Shown: positions 1 to 9,294, counted from the stretch's first letter. The stretch is DNA of 39,174 bases from Microcaldota archaeon (GCA_016212505.1 JACRGB010000002.1:1-39174); one strand, 5' to 3'. Numbers and translations: made by a program. The notes: a model not told the origin generated them from the letters alone.

Positions 1-610
1 CAAATTGTGCAGTAACTGCTCGAAAAGGTAATGCTGAATCTAAAACCCCTAGCGAGGGAATTTCGAGAACGATTCTTTCTGATTTGGGTAAAGGTAGTTC
101 TGATTCAGTAGACTGCAAAGGTTTTTCAGTTGGAGTTGCAGGCATAGGGTGAGATAAATCAGATGGGGAACTTCTTTCATATAATTCAAGTTCTCTCAAT
201 CGATCAGTCATCAATAGGGTGAATAGATATAACCCGCGGCAATATCCAGTATTTTGAGCTAAGGTGATAGATTGCGCTGCAGTTACATTGAAGGGAACTT
301 GGATAGGCGCAGAAAGGGGAAAATGGGTCGGGTCTTTAGGACTAGCGTCTAAGAATCCCAGTGCTTGCTGAGCAGCATTGAGATTAAATTCTTTTTGTGA
401 TTGGGTTTCAATAACAATTGTTGGCGCGGCAGATAGGGCCAATTCGTTTCCTGTCTCCTTGATCGGGCTATTGCATATAATGCTCCTTGGGCATCCGCCA
501 CAACCGTTTCCGCAGCCTGGCTCAACCATAGGTAAAATAGTCATTTCTGGTTTCGATTGACGGATAACAGGATCTTGGATCACCCTTAATGAAAGTCTTG
601 GCCCAGTCAT
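1..610 (-). CDS. Hypothetical protein, C-terminus beyond the window
   Basis: An open frame reads leftward from ATG at 610-608 and runs without a stop off the window edge, giving at least 203 residues. I do not recognise the family. Near residue 30 there is a tight cysteine cluster, PGCGNGCGGCP followed by RSIIC, that could bind a metal or an Fe-S cluster. The rest is rich in Pro, Ser, Leu and Gln, with no clear membrane segment or signal peptide. A TATA-like stretch (654-664, read on the minus strand) lies about 45 bases ahead of the ATG. The divergent neighbour is superoxide dismutase. The frame is convincing because it stays open for over 600 bases; the function is unknown. Confidence 0.6.
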   Translation of the reverse strand, partial: MTGPRLSLRVIQDPVIRQSKPEMTILPMVEPGCGNGCGGCPRSIICNSPIKETGNELALSAAPTIVIETQSQKEFNLNAAQQALGFLDASPKDPTHFPLSAPIQVPFNVTAAQSITLAQNTGYCRGLYLFTLLMTDRLRELELYERSSPSDLSHPMPATPTEKPLQSTESELPLPKSERIVLEIPSLGVLDSALPFRAVTAQF

Positions 611-747
611 TTTAATACCCTGAAAATTGATAATTGAACGATGGGGGTTAGGCGGATATATATTCAAACCAAAAAAAGTTAGGAATTTGGAAAAAACTAA
701 ATTGTTTTAAACTTTAGGTTCGTTTTATTCAGAAAGAGGTGGAGAGA

Positions 748-1368
748 ATGACTTTTGAAAAACATGTAGCAATAGATTTTAGCAAAGTAAAACCTTCGGT
801 AATGAAAATGAATGGAATCAGCGAAACAACTATGACTGAGCACTTTAAACTCTACAATGGTTATGTGAACAAATACAATGAATGTATGGAAAAAACCGAC
901 GCACTCGGTGTGGATGCAGTAAAGGCGGGCCAAATTACTTACAGCGACATTAGATCTCTAAAAATGGGCCTTGCATTTGCATTGGGCGGAACAATTAACC
1001 ATGAAGTGTATTTCCATAACCTTGGCGGCGTAGGAGGAAAACCATCTGGATTGCTAGAGAAGCAGATAGAGAAGGATTTTGGTTCTTACGAACGCTTCGA
1101 AGCTGAGTTTAGGGGAACCGCAATGGCCGCTCGAGGCTGGGCATTTTTAGTATGGCAGCATGACCTAAAGCGGTTAATTGTAGTTATTGGAGATGATCAA
1201 TCAACTTTCCCGCCACACAATTCGCATTTGGTTCTTGCCTGCGATGTTTATGAGCACGCATATTATCTTGATCATAAAACAGCAAGAGCAGCATACTTAG
1301 ATGCTTATTTCAAGAATGTAGATTGGAAAGACGCTGAATCAAGATTCGAACACTCAATCAAACACTAA
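748..1368 (+). CDS. sod: Superoxide dismutase, Fe/Mn family
   Basis: Converts superoxide to oxygen and hydrogen peroxide in the cytoplasm. The 206-residue protein has the family's full length. The four expected metal ligands are visible: His32, His85 in NHEVYFHNL, Asp166 and His170 in DVYEHAYYLD. Gln151 in DDQST lies where Mn-type enzymes keep their active-site Gln, and Gly80/Gly81 occupy the alternative Fe-type Gln position, so Mn or cambialistic use is likely (inference). The usual HH pair after the first ligand is replaced by Tyr-Asn with one residue missing, a divergent active-site rim. The start is ATG 748 because GGTGGAG lies just ahead of it; the in-frame GTG at 739 overlaps that ribosome site. 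A TATA-like TTTTAAAC lies at about 704-711. Confidence 0.9.
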   Translation: MTFEKHVAIDFSKVKPSVMKMNGISETTMTEHFKLYNGYVNKYNECMEKTDALGVDAVKAGQITYSDIRSLKMGLAFALGGTINHEVYFHNLGGVGGKPSGLLEKQIEKDFGSYERFEAEFRGTAMAARGWAFLVWQHDLKRLIVVIGDDQSTFPPHNSHLVLACDVYEHAYYLDHKTARAAYLDAYFKNVDWKDAESRFEHSIKH

Positions 1369-1406
1369 GAGAAAAAAAGAAATAAGAAAAATAAAATAGA
1401 AAAAAA

Positions 1407-2234
1407 TTAATCTGCCTGTATAACTACAGTAGCAGTAAGATTCGCTCCATTCTTATCGAGCGTACCGGTAATGTTGACCAAAGTTATTGTCAAGGTGTAT
1501 TGCTCCAGCGGAACTTTCGCCGACTGGCCTTTAGCCAGACTAACTTCTGTCCCATTTACTTGCAGGCACATACCAACACCAGTTTCAAGCGCAGCAAGTA
1601 CTGACTTGAATGCTGGCAAACCAGCAAGATCCACTGCTAAATGCCCTATTTGGTAAACTGTGGTTTGATTATTCATATTAATAGGCAGTGCAAAAGATCC
1701 AGCACCTGATCCAAAAGCAATATCGAATGGTTTGCTTGGTTTTCCTTTGGTAAGGTAAATAATCTGGTCTGGAATCTGCTCGCATGTAACCGGATGGGAT
1801 GGCATCATATATCTGGCACCATCAAAAACCATTACTAAATCAGCAGGATTAGCTGAGAGGTCTGCCTCTGGCATATCCTCACCTGCAGCCATATCATCAG
1901 ACATATCATCTGAAGCAGGATCCATATCGTCCGAAACTGCTCCACCATCAGATTCTGGATTTGCGCCATCGCTTACTCTTGCACCATCTTCTGTAGTTGC
2001 ACTATCTGCTGCTTTTGCATCTTTTGCAAGGTCAAATGAGGGGTTTCCAGAATCACCGCAACCAGGAAGTAACTTTGCTACAAGGAGGAATTTCCCAAAC
2101 GCTCTTGCAGCACGTCCAAAAAAGCTCGAAGAAGAACGTCCAGAAGTTAAAGAGGTTCCATGATCGGATCCCGTATGAGCTGACTCTCGATCAGCATCTC
2201 TTCCAATAGGTCTAATAGCCAATGTTTTATTCAT
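1407..2234 (-). CDS. Secreted or lipoprotein-like acidic protein
   Basis: A 275-residue protein of unknown function. After a roughly 45-residue polar N-terminus there is a short hydrophobic stretch ending in LLPGCGDS, which resembles a lipobox with Cys as the anchor. The next 80 residues are low-complexity and rich in Asp, Ser, Ala and Met (repeats of SDDM), as in a cell-surface linker. The C-terminal half, from about residue 135, has alternating beta-like segments with two isolated Cys. The start ATG at 2234 is chosen over the earlier one at 2255 because GGAGGGTGG lies just ahead of it. The N-terminal layout (MNK, long polar stretch, then lipobox) resembles the small minus-strand gene at 21053-21364. 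Confidence 0.7.
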   Translation of the reverse strand: MNKTLAIRPIGRDADRESAHTGSDHGTSLTSGRSSSSFFGRAARAFGKFLLVAKLLPGCGDSGNPSFDLAKDAKAADSATTEDGARVSDGANPESDGGAVSDDMDPASDDMSDDMAAGEDMPEADLSANPADLVMVFDGARYMMPSHPVTCEQIPDQIIYLTKGKPSKPFDIAFGSGAGSFALPINMNNQTTVYQIGHLAVDLAGLPAFKSVLAALETGVGMCLQVNGTEVSLAKGQSAKVPLEQYTLTITLVNITGTLDKNGANLTATVVIQAD

Positions 2235-2354
2235 ACTATACCACCCTCTCCTCAAAATTATTATTTGCAGGGGAATAATGTTGCGAAACCTTAATAAACA
2301 TGTAGCAAAAATAGAGAAAAGAAAGAAAAGGATAAAAATTCAGCCCAGACTAGT

Positions 2355-2621
2355 ATGATTATGGTCACAAAAGAAGAGATTGAGAAGGTAGTTTCCTGGT
2401 GCGAGAAGATCAAGTCCGAGCGGAAGCGGATTTATGTAATTGAACGAAATCCATTTCGGGATGAAATCGACTGGATGAGGAGATTTGCTTTAATCGAGAT
2501 AGACCGGCCAAAAGAAGTAGCATCCCCAAATAATATAGTATATGATTCAGTAACAAAGCAGTTATGGCATTTTTTGAATGGGAGCTGGAGACAGCTAAAT
2601 CCGGATATTAAAATCGGATAA
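2355..2621 (+). CDS. Small hypothetical protein
   Basis: An 88-residue protein that I do not recognise. It opens with a charged helix and ends with a beta-rich stretch, IVYDSVTKQLWHFLNGSW. There is no signal peptide or membrane segment. It converges on the zinc-ribbon/AbrB gene, with only 10 bases between the stops. An AT-rich, TATA-like stretch lies about 20 bases ahead of the ATG, so the mRNA may be leaderless. A toxin role next to the antitoxin-like neighbour is possible, but the orientation is wrong for a usual toxin-antitoxin operon and no toxin motif is visible. Confidence 0.55.
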   Translation: MIMVTKEEIEKVVSWCEKIKSERKRIYVIERNPFRDEIDWMRRFALIEIDRPKEVASPNNIVYDSVTKQLWHFLNGSWRQLNPDIKIG

Positions 2622-2631
2622 CATTAGGTGA

Positions 2632-2997
2632 CTAGACGATGTGGGCACCTTCTAATTCTACTAAAAACTTATTTTTACCTATTTTAGATACCAAAACGTG
2701 TTCGTCACCTTTCAGGTCCATAGCTCGTTCGATATCTTGAGGAATTCTAAGTATCGTACCCCCGGTACTTTTTGAAAGCTTTCTATGCAATTTTAATGGA
2801 TGACCCCAAACATTCAACCTGCGCGCAATACCTATTGTCTTTTGGCCTGTTTCTTCTGGGATAAATTCTTCCCCGCAACTATTGCAACGCTCACCTTTTT
2901 CTACAAAGATCAAACCTTCAAGTTCAGACAGTATATCATCTGCTGCAATAAGTATTCCTTTTTCACATACCGGGCATTTTTTGGTTTTTTTATCCAT
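2632..2997 (-). CDS. YgiT-type zinc ribbon plus AbrB-like DNA-binding protein
   Basis: A 121-residue probable transcription factor or antitoxin. Residues 8-45 form a zinc ribbon with the pairs CPVC and CNSC followed by GEEF, as in YgiT/MqsA-type fingers. Residues of about 75-121 look like a swapped-hairpin AbrB/MazE domain (GTILRIPQDIERAMDLKGD). A TATA-like ATATTTAAG (about 3022-3030, minus strand) lies roughly 28 bases ahead of the ATG, suggesting a leaderless mRNA separate from the upstream ACT regulator. No cognate toxin is adjacent on the same strand. The family assignment comes from motif layout; the target is unknown. Confidence 0.7.
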   Translation of the reverse strand: MDKKTKKCPVCEKGILIAADDILSELEGLIFVEKGERCNSCGEEFIPEETGQKTIGIARRLNVWGHPLKLHRKLSKSTGGTILRIPQDIERAMDLKGDEHVLVSKIGKNKFLVELEGAHIV

Positions 2998-3031
2998 AAA
3001 CCAGTTTCAGATCAAGTTCTCTTAAATATTG

Positions 3032-3532
3032 TTATTCGATCGTTAGTCTCTTTATATTCTTTAATTCTCTAATTTTAACCAACGCAGATCCAGGAAGCCG
3101 CTTTTCCAAAATTATCGTTAATTTTGGGTTTGGATAGATATCAGGATCATCGCTCACAACCTGACGGATACTGATCCGGGCATCAGAGATAATTTTTGTT
3201 ACTGAACTGACTATGCCAATCGAATGGGAATCACCTTCGATTTCGATAACTTCAAATCCCAGATGCCTTGCAACACCCCGGATAAATGCGCGTGGCTCTA
3301 ATCCTTCGCAGATCTTGAATAACTCTGGAACGCCTGCAAGCATTTGGGCAGTTTCAATAATTACCCGCCTGTCCACGCCAATGGCTCGAGCAATTTTGGC
3401 TGGACTTACTTCAACCTGCCCACAGTAAATTACACCAAATTTATCCACTCGAAACCCGTGGTTTAAAAACAAATAAACCACTTTTTTGCGCATCGGGTAG
3501 CGTAAAAACGCATCTTCAAGAATAGGATACAT
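3032..3532 (-). CDS. HTH plus ACT-domain regulator of amino acid metabolism
   Basis: A 166-residue protein matching the archaeal family of small regulators with an N-terminal helix-turn-helix and a C-terminal ACT domain. The HTH region (about residues 45-75) contains VSPAKIARAIGVDRRVI. The ACT-like part contains HSIGIVSSVTKIISDARISI. ACT domains usually bind amino acids, so tryptophan or another aromatic amino acid is a reasonable ligand (inference). The gene diverges from trpE and shares its AT-rich promoter, placing it as the likely trp-operon regulator. The start at 3532 is preferred over 3571 because TATA spacing to it is about 29 bases and the longer start would lie inside the TATA element. 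Confidence 0.8.
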   Translation of the reverse strand: MYPILEDAFLRYPMRKKVVYLFLNHGFRVDKFGVIYCGQVEVSPAKIARAIGVDRRVIIETAQMLAGVPELFKICEGLEPRAFIRGVARHLGFEVIEIEGDSHSIGIVSSVTKIISDARISIRQVVSDDPDIYPNPKLTIILEKRLPGSALVKIRELKNIKRLTIE

Positions 3533-3555
3533 AATGTATATTTTTGTACATAAAA

Positions 3556-3566
3556 GCTTTAAATAC
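3556..3566. promoter_or_regulatory. Shared bidirectional TATA region, trpE and ACT regulator
   Basis: The stretch AGCTTTAAATAC is nearly symmetric (AAAGCTTT and TTTAAA are both palindromes). Read rightward, TTTAAATA starts 30 bases before the trpE ATG. Read leftward, it lies about 29 bases before the regulator ATG. Both mRNAs would therefore be leaderless or nearly so, and a single bound repressor could block both. Confidence 0.65.
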
Positions 3567-3587
3567 ATCATTGGTACTAAACAAACT

Positions 3588-4943
3588 ATGACAGTACGAT
3601 CAAAAGCACTCAGGATTAGCCTTAATCCATTCCAACTCTACTGCCTCATAGAGGATGAGTTTGAAAGTTCATTCCTGCTTGAATCTACCGAAGGTTCTGA
3701 TAGATTGGCAAGATTCTCATTTATTGGGTTTTTGCCTTCAAAAGTAATTTCAGCCAAAGGAAATTTGATTAAGCTAGATGGAAAGGAAATCAATGCGGCC
3801 AAACCAATAGAAGTTTTACAAAAAAATATTCCAAAAATCGAAAGCGAGCGAAGCGGTTTTATTGGTGGGGCAGTAGGATATTTCTCCTATGATTATGTGA
3901 AAAACATAGAAGCAATAGGCAATTCGCAAAAAGCCGCAGGTTTTTTTAGCAAAACAGAATTTCCGGATTTTGAATTTGGAATTTTCAATGATGGTTTGAT
4001 CTACGACCATAAGAAAAAAACAGTGGAATATATTTACAATGAGGAAGACCGATCACAGAAAATTCTTGATCTCATAGCTGGAGCAGGCGAAAATGGAAAG
4101 CCCCAATACCAGGCATTTAGAATAAAAAACAAAAAAACCAATATGGATAAGAAAACATTCGAAAAGGTAGTGGCAAAAGCCAAAGAAAAAATTATCGACG
4201 GTGAGATATTCCAGGTGGTTCTTTCAAGAAGGCATGAGTTTGAATTTGAGGGCAGCCTCCTGAAGTTTTACAATTATCTGAAACAGAAGAACCCCTCGCC
4301 GTACATGTATTACCTTAGTTTTGGTGAGCAGAAGATAATCGGATCGAGCCCGGAAAACTTAGTGAGGGTTGAGGGAGATAGAATAGAAAGTTATGCGACG
4401 CTTGCCGGCACAATGCCAAGGGGCAAAAACAAAAAAGAAGATGATGAATTTGAGAAAAAGCTCCTTGGGAGTGAAAAGGAGCGTGCAGAACATTTGATGC
4501 TGGTCGATCTTACCCGAAATGATGTTGGTAAAGTAGCAATGCCAGGCACGGTAAATGTGGATGAATTTATGAAAGTTGAAAAATACAGCCATGTGCAGCA
4601 CATTTCATCTAAGATAAGTGCAAAGCTTGCTGAAGGAAAAACCTCTTTCGATGCTTTTGAAGCACTATTTCCTGCAGGGACACTAAGTGGCGCACCAAAA
4701 ATCCGGGCAATGGGAATAATCGATCAGCTAGAGACAACCGACCGCGGACCCTATGGAGGGGCAATCGGATATTTCTCATTCAACGGCAACTGCGATTTTG
4801 CAATCACGATTAGAACGTTATTTGCTAGCGGGAATAGGGCCTATGTTCAGGCAGGGGCAGGCATTGTTTATGATTCGGTGCCGGAGTCGGAGTATTTGGA
4901 AACCGAAAACAAGATGCAGGCATTGATAAATGCTTTGGAGTGA
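3588..4943 (+). CDS. trpE: Anthranilate synthase component I
   Basis: Makes anthranilate from chorismate with ammonia supplied by TrpG, the first step of tryptophan synthesis. The 451-residue protein carries the chorismate-binding motifs GSSPENLVRVEG, LAGTMPRG, HLMLVDLTRNDVGKV, FPAGTLSGAPKIRAM and the closing ENKMQA. The N-terminal FLLES motif (about residues 31-35) is the known tryptophan feedback site in this family, so allosteric inhibition by Trp is likely. ATG 3588 is chosen because it lies 30 bases after the TATA box and begins the family-typical N-terminus; the longer frame from 3534 would include the promoter. First gene of the trpEGDCBA-exporter operon. Confidence 0.96.
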   Translation: MTVRSKALRISLNPFQLYCLIEDEFESSFLLESTEGSDRLARFSFIGFLPSKVISAKGNLIKLDGKEINAAKPIEVLQKNIPKIESERSGFIGGAVGYFSYDYVKNIEAIGNSQKAAGFFSKTEFPDFEFGIFNDGLIYDHKKKTVEYIYNEEDRSQKILDLIAGAGENGKPQYQAFRIKNKKTNMDKKTFEKVVAKAKEKIIDGEIFQVVLSRRHEFEFEGSLLKFYNYLKQKNPSPYMYYLSFGEQKIIGSSPENLVRVEGDRIESYATLAGTMPRGKNKKEDDEFEKKLLGSEKERAEHLMLVDLTRNDVGKVAMPGTVNVDEFMKVEKYSHVQHISSKISAKLAEGKTSFDAFEALFPAGTLSGAPKIRAMGIIDQLETTDRGPYGGAIGYFSFNGNCDFAITIRTLFASGNRAYVQAGAGIVYDSVPESEYLETENKMQALINALE

Positions 4944-4948
4944 TGAAT

Positions 4949-5527
4949 ATGATAGTCATAATAGATAATTACGATTCTTTTGTTTACAATTTAGCCCAGT
5001 ATTTTGGGGATTTGGGAGTCGAAGTCAAGGTATTTAGGAACGATAAAATAACTATTGACGAACTAAAAAAGCTTGGACCAGAAAAAATAGTTTTATCACC
5101 TGGGCCAGGAAACCCGACAAACAAGAAAGATTTTGGGGTGTGTAGTGAGATACTCGAACAAATGCAAAACGTCCCGATTCTTGGCGTGTGCTTGGGCCAT
5201 CAGGGAATTATTGCCCGTTTTGGCGGCAAAGTCGTAAAGAATAGGCCAATGCACGGAAAAACCAGCCAGATAAAACATGATGGATTGGGGATCTTTAGCA
5301 GCATAAAAAATCCAATGATCGTCATGCGTTACCATTCATTAGTGGGCACAGAGATACCGAAGTGCCTCGAAATAACTGCCCGAAGCATGGATGATAATTG
5401 CGTAATGGCAGTGCAGCATAAAAGCCTTCCAATTTATGGGGTGCAGTTTCATCCTGAAAGTATAATGACTGAAAACGGAAAACAGATTTTAAAAAACTTT
5501 TTGAGGGTAAAAAATGAACTTGCTTGA
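4949..5527 (+). CDS. trpG: Anthranilate synthase glutamine amidotransferase subunit
   Basis: Releases ammonia from glutamine and channels it to TrpE. The 192-residue class I amidotransferase shows the nucleophile region GVCLGHQGI and the catalytic His-Glu in QFHPES. The N-terminus IVIIDNYDSFVYNL is typical. ATG 4949 is 8 bases after GGAG at 4937-4940; ATG 4943, which overlaps the trpE stop, is the alternative. There is no fusion to TrpD. The trpD start lies inside the end of this gene (14-base overlap), pointing to translational coupling. Confidence 0.95.
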   Translation: MIVIIDNYDSFVYNLAQYFGDLGVEVKVFRNDKITIDELKKLGPEKIVLSPGPGNPTNKKDFGVCSEILEQMQNVPILGVCLGHQGIIARFGGKVVKNRPMHGKTSQIKHDGLGIFSSIKNPMIVMRYHSLVGTEIPKCLEITARSMDDNCVMAVQHKSLPIYGVQFHPESIMTENGKQILKNFLRVKNELA

Positions 5528-6512
5528 AAAACTAGTCCAAAGGCAAAAACTTACTGCAGCCGAAGCAGAGCAGATGGTTGATGGCATAATAGATGGAACG
5601 TATAGCGATACACAGATCGGTGCGTTAATTATAGCATTGAAAATGAAAGGCGAAACAGAAGAGGAAATAGCCGCCTTGGTAAATGGAATAAAAAAACATT
5701 CAATTTCTATTAATTTAACTAGCGAAGCGATAGTAGATAGTTGTGGAACAGGAGGCGACGGAATGCACACGTTCAATGTTTCCACAACTGCAGCGCTAAT
5801 TGCAGCTGGCGCAGGCGTCATAATAGCAAAGCACGGAAATCGTTCGGTGTCAAGCAAATCAGGTTCTGCAGATGTTTTAGAAGAATTAGGGATAAAAATA
5901 CTTGAGCCGGAAATGGCAAAAAAATGCATTGAAAAAACCAATTTCGGGTTTCTTTTTGCACCATATTATCATCCAGTATTCAAAAAATTAGCCCCAATCC
6001 GTTCACAATTGGGAGTTCGGACAGTTTTCAATATACTTGGGCCACTGCTTAATCCTGCAAATGCAAAACACCAGCTCTTAGGCGTTTATGATTCGGCACT
6101 TGCACAGAAAATGGTTGGGGTTTTGCAATTATTAGGGACAAAACATGCTATGGTTGTGCATTCTAATGGCATGGATGAAATATCACTTGGCAAAACTTTA
6201 GTTTATGAATTGAAAAATAACAGAATATCAAAATACATTTTAAATGCACGGGATTTTGGGTTTAGCGAGCAGCAAATTCCAGCAGTTAGTTCAGCAAAAG
6301 AAAGTGCAGCTATTATTGGAAACGTGCTGAGTGGACAAAAAGGAGCGGCAAGGGATGTTTCTTTGCTAAATGCTGGGGCGCTAATTTACCTCGGTGGAAA
6401 GGCAAAATCAATTGAAGAAGGGGTGGAACTTGCAAGGCAATCGGTTGAAACAGGTGCTGCGGGGAAAAAATTAGAGGAAGTACGCGCATTTGGAAATAGC
6501 GGAGGCAGTTGA
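5514..6512 (+). CDS. trpD: Anthranilate phosphoribosyltransferase
   Basis: Joins anthranilate to PRPP to give phosphoribosylanthranilate. The 332-residue length is normal. The glycine-rich PRPP motif GTGGDG, the following TFNVST and the conserved KHGNRSVSSKSGSADVLE are all present. It overlaps trpG by 14 bases and has GAGGG ahead of the ATG. Its product would normally pass to TrpF, which is not encoded in this operon. Confidence 0.95.
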   Translation: MNLLEKLVQRQKLTAAEAEQMVDGIIDGTYSDTQIGALIIALKMKGETEEEIAALVNGIKKHSISINLTSEAIVDSCGTGGDGMHTFNVSTTAALIAAGAGVIIAKHGNRSVSSKSGSADVLEELGIKILEPEMAKKCIEKTNFGFLFAPYYHPVFKKLAPIRSQLGVRTVFNILGPLLNPANAKHQLLGVYDSALAQKMVGVLQLLGTKHAMVVHSNGMDEISLGKTLVYELKNNRISKYILNARDFGFSEQQIPAVSSAKESAAIIGNVLSGQKGAARDVSLLNAGALIYLGGKAKSIEEGVELARQSVETGAAGKKLEEVRAFGNSGGS

Positions 6513-6513
6513 G

Positions 6514-7299
6514 ATGGACATCCTGGATAATTTCATTGCTAAAGCGCAAGAAAGCATTTCAGAAGGATATTATGATAGACTAAAACAACCCAAAGCACCA
6601 ATGCCAAAAGTTTCCTTAGTTGAAAAATTAGCAAAGCAAAAATTCACTTTGATAACCGAGATAAAGCATGCATCGCCAATCGGAGAGTATTCTTACAGGC
6701 AAATAGATGCCCAAGTTGCTGCGCAAGAATTTAGGGAAAGCGGATCGGATGCAATTTCCGTTGTAGTTGAGCCAAAAATATTCCGAGGGAATTTGGAAAA
6801 TATTTCACAGGCAAAAACAGCAGGCTTGCCGGTATTATTCAAGGATTTTGTAATTTCTGAGGTGCAGATAAATGCGGCCAAAGCAAGTGGAGCGGACGTG
6901 GTGCTGCTGGTTGCCAAAGCACTTAGCAGGACGAATAAGAATTTGAATGAAATGATCGCCAAAGCACATGCTGCTGGACTTGAAGTTCTTTTGGAATGTT
7001 ACGATGAAGACGAATTTGGTCTTGCTATTGAAACGGATGCGGATATTTTAGGAATAAATAACCGCGATCTAACAACTTTGAAAGTTGATTTAGCAAGGAC
7101 AAAACGAATTATGAGTAGCGTACCAAATAGCAAAATCAAAAAACCAGTAATTAGTGAAAGTGGAATGAAAACTGCTGCTGATGTTCAGTTCATAACAAAA
7201 TCTGGAGTAAAAGGTGCATTAGTTGGAACTGCAATATGGACTGCTAATGATTTGAAGGAAAAAATTCGTGAACTAAAAAGTGGTGGTACGGATGAATAG
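6514..7299 (+). CDS. trpC: Indole-3-glycerol phosphate synthase
   Basis: Closes the indole ring to give indole-3-glycerol phosphate. The 261-residue TIM-barrel protein shows the expected [10 protein letters not shown] (variant of the K-x-SPS loop), [46 protein letters not shown] and ISESGM. It is a single-domain enzyme with no TrpF fusion. ATG 6514 is preferred over the TTG at 6490 because GGAGG at 6501 serves it; it starts one base after the trpD stop. It overlaps trpB by 8 bases. Confidence 0.94.
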   Translation: MDILDNFIAKAQESISEGYYDRLKQPKAPMPKVSLVEKLAKQKFTLITEIKHASPIGEYSYRQIDAQVAAQEFRESGSDAISVVVEPKIFRGNLENISQAKTAGLPVLFKDFVISEVQINAAKASGADVVLLVAKALSRTNKNLNEMIAKAHAAGLEVLLECYDEDEFGLAIETDADILGINNRDLTTLKVDLARTKRIMSSVPNSKIKKPVISESGMKTAADVQFITKSGVKGALVGTAIWTANDLKEKIRELKSGGTDE

Positions 7300-8482
7300 G
7301 CCTACTTCAAGTTATTTCGGAAAATACGGAGGGCAATTCATCCCGGAAACATTAGTTCCTGCGTTTCGGGAGTTAGAGGCAGCTTATGAAAAATTTAGCA
7401 AAGATTCTGGATTTGCTAAAGAGGTTGATTATTACCTAAAACAGTACGCAGGAAGGGAAACTCCGCTTTATTATGCTGAGCGCTTAAGCAAAAAAATTGG
7501 CGGGGCTAAAATTTATCTGAAACGGGAAGATCTTCTTCATACTGGAGCGCATAAAATAAATAACGCATTAGGCCAGGCCCTTCTTGCAAAGAAAATGGGC
7601 AAGAAAAGGATTATTGCTGAGACCGGTGCTGGCCAGCACGGAGTTGCATCAGCAACAGTAGCTGCATTATTTGGACTAAAGTGTGACGTTTATATGGGAA
7701 GAGTGGATGCTGAAAGACAGGCACCAAACGTTTATCGCATGAAACTCCTTGGTGCAAATGTAAAAATAGTTGAAACTGGCTCCAAAACGCTCAAAGATGC
7801 AGTAAACGAAGCAATACGTGATTACACTGCAAGTTTTGCAGATACTCATTATCTTCTTGGATCAGCTCTTGGTCCTCACCCATACCCAACGATGGTCCGT
7901 GATTTCCAATCAGTAATAGGAAAGGAAGCACGAGCACAAATACTGGAAACAGAAAACCGCTTACCCGACACCCTTATCGCATGTGTAGGAGGCGGAAGCA
8001 ACGCAATCGGACTTTTTTCAGCGTTTCTTAAGGATAGCAAAGTTGAAATGATTGGCGTGGAAGCTGGCGGGGACGGAAAGAAGCACGCTGCACGCTTAAC
8101 TGGTGATGGGAAGGTCGGGATTTTACATGGGATGAAAAGTTATCTGCTTGAAGATGAATTTGGTCAGATAAAAGAAACACATTCTGTTTCTGCAGGATTG
8201 GATTATCCATCAGTAGGCCCACAGCATGCACAATTATTTGAACAAAATCGAGTTAAGTATGTTTCTGCACTTGATAGCGAAGCGCTTTCCGCATTTCATT
8301 TGCTTTGCGAAACTGAAGGAATAATTCCTGCTCTTGAAAGTTCGCATGCAATTGCCCATGCGATAAAAGTAGCTGGTCAGATGGGGAAAAATAAAATCAT
8401 CATAGTGAATCTTTCAGGACGTGGTGATAAGGATGTTGACCACGTGAGAAGAGTAGAAGATGGAGAAGGTGAACTAAGATGA
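7292..8482 (+). CDS. trpB: Tryptophan synthase beta subunit
   Basis: Condenses indole with serine using PLP. The 396-residue protein shows the PLP lysine in [13 protein letters not shown], the phosphate-binding [10 protein letters not shown] loop, and [11 protein letters not shown] near the N-terminus. Length and motifs fit the TrpA-dependent TrpB1 type. ATG 7292 overlaps trpC by 8 bases; the earlier GTG at 7280 lacks family support. The stop overlaps the trpA start as ATGA, so translation is probably coupled. Confidence 0.96.
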   Translation: MNRPTSSYFGKYGGQFIPETLVPAFRELEAAYEKFSKDSGFAKEVDYYLKQYAGRETPLYYAERLSKKIGGAKIYLKREDLLHTGAHKINNALGQALLAKKMGKKRIIAETGAGQHGVASATVAALFGLKCDVYMGRVDAERQAPNVYRMKLLGANVKIVETGSKTLKDAVNEAIRDYTASFADTHYLLGSALGPHPYPTMVRDFQSVIGKEARAQILETENRLPDTLIACVGGGSNAIGLFSAFLKDSKVEMIGVEAGGDGKKHAARLTGDGKVGILHGMKSYLLEDEFGQIKETHSVSAGLDYPSVGPQHAQLFEQNRVKYVSALDSEALSAFHLLCETEGIIPALESSHAIAHAIKVAGQMGKNKIIIVNLSGRGDKDVDHVRRVEDGEGELR

Positions 8483-9294
8483 ATCTCCGGGAAATGTTTT
8501 CTTCAGTTAAAGGCGCTGCCTTTATGCCATACATTTGCTGCGGTGATCCAAGCCAAGAGTTCACAGTCAAGTTGATCAAAACCTTAGTTGCAAATGGAGC
8601 AGATGCAATAGAATTGGGAATTCCTTTCTCTGATCCGATTGCAGATGGACCTACTATTCAGGCAGCATCAAATCGAGCGTTGGAAAATGGAATGAATCCA
8701 ATGAAAGCAATTGAGATAATGAAAAAAATTAGGAAAGAAGAGATCAACGTACCAATACTGCCGATGACCTATTACAATATCTTATATTCCCAAGGAACAG
8801 AGAAATTCCTGAAAATGCTAAAAGACGCAGAAGCAAGCGGAGTAGTTATACCTGATGTTCCACTGGAAGAGTCAGGTGAACTTTCTCGGGCATGCAAAAA
8901 TACGGGTTTGGATTTGATATCATTCATAACCCCAAACTCTTCTAAAGATCGCATAAAACACATAGCAAAAAATGCGAGCGGATTCCTTTATGTCGTAGCT
9001 GTTTTGGGGATAACCGGAGCAAGAGCAAAGGTTGAGAACCAAGCCCTAGAGCTTATCAAAAACGCGAGTAGCATGACCAAAATTCCATTGGTAGTTGGAT
9101 TTGGGATTTCAAAACCAGACCATGCCAAAGCATACATCGAAGCAGGGGCAAAGGGAATAATCGTCGGAAGCCAGATCATGAATATTTATTCGAAATATAT
9201 CAGCAAAGATGGAAAAGGATTTGAAGAAGCAAAAGCCCTTGATGAAATTGCAGAATTTACAAAAGAAATGAAAAAGGCATGTGTTGGAAAATGA
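8479..9294 (+). CDS. trpA: Tryptophan synthase alpha subunit
   Basis: Cleaves indole-3-glycerol phosphate and passes indole to TrpB. The 271-residue protein has the catalytic Glu and Asp in [19 protein letters not shown], the loop VPDVPLEE, and the phosphate-binding [10 protein letters not shown] and GIIVGS. It starts on an ATGA overlap with trpB and ends on an ATGA overlap with the exporter gene. Confidence 0.96.
   Translation: MNLREMFSSVKGAAFMPYICCGDPSQEFTVKLIKTLVANGADAIELGIPFSDPIADGPTIQAASNRALENGMNPMKAIEIMKKIRKEEINVPILPMTYYNILYSQGTEKFLKMLKDAEASGVVIPDVPLEESGELSRACKNTGLDLISFITPNSSKDRIKHIAKNASGFLYVVAVLGITGARAKVENQALELIKNASSMTKIPLVVGFGISKPDHAKAYIEAGAKGIIVGSQIMNIYSKYISKDGKGFEEAKALDEIAEFTKEMKKACVGK

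Noticed and set aside
739-747. GTG start for superoxide dismutase
   Set aside because: It overlaps the ribosome-binding sequence of ATG 748 and adds only three residues.
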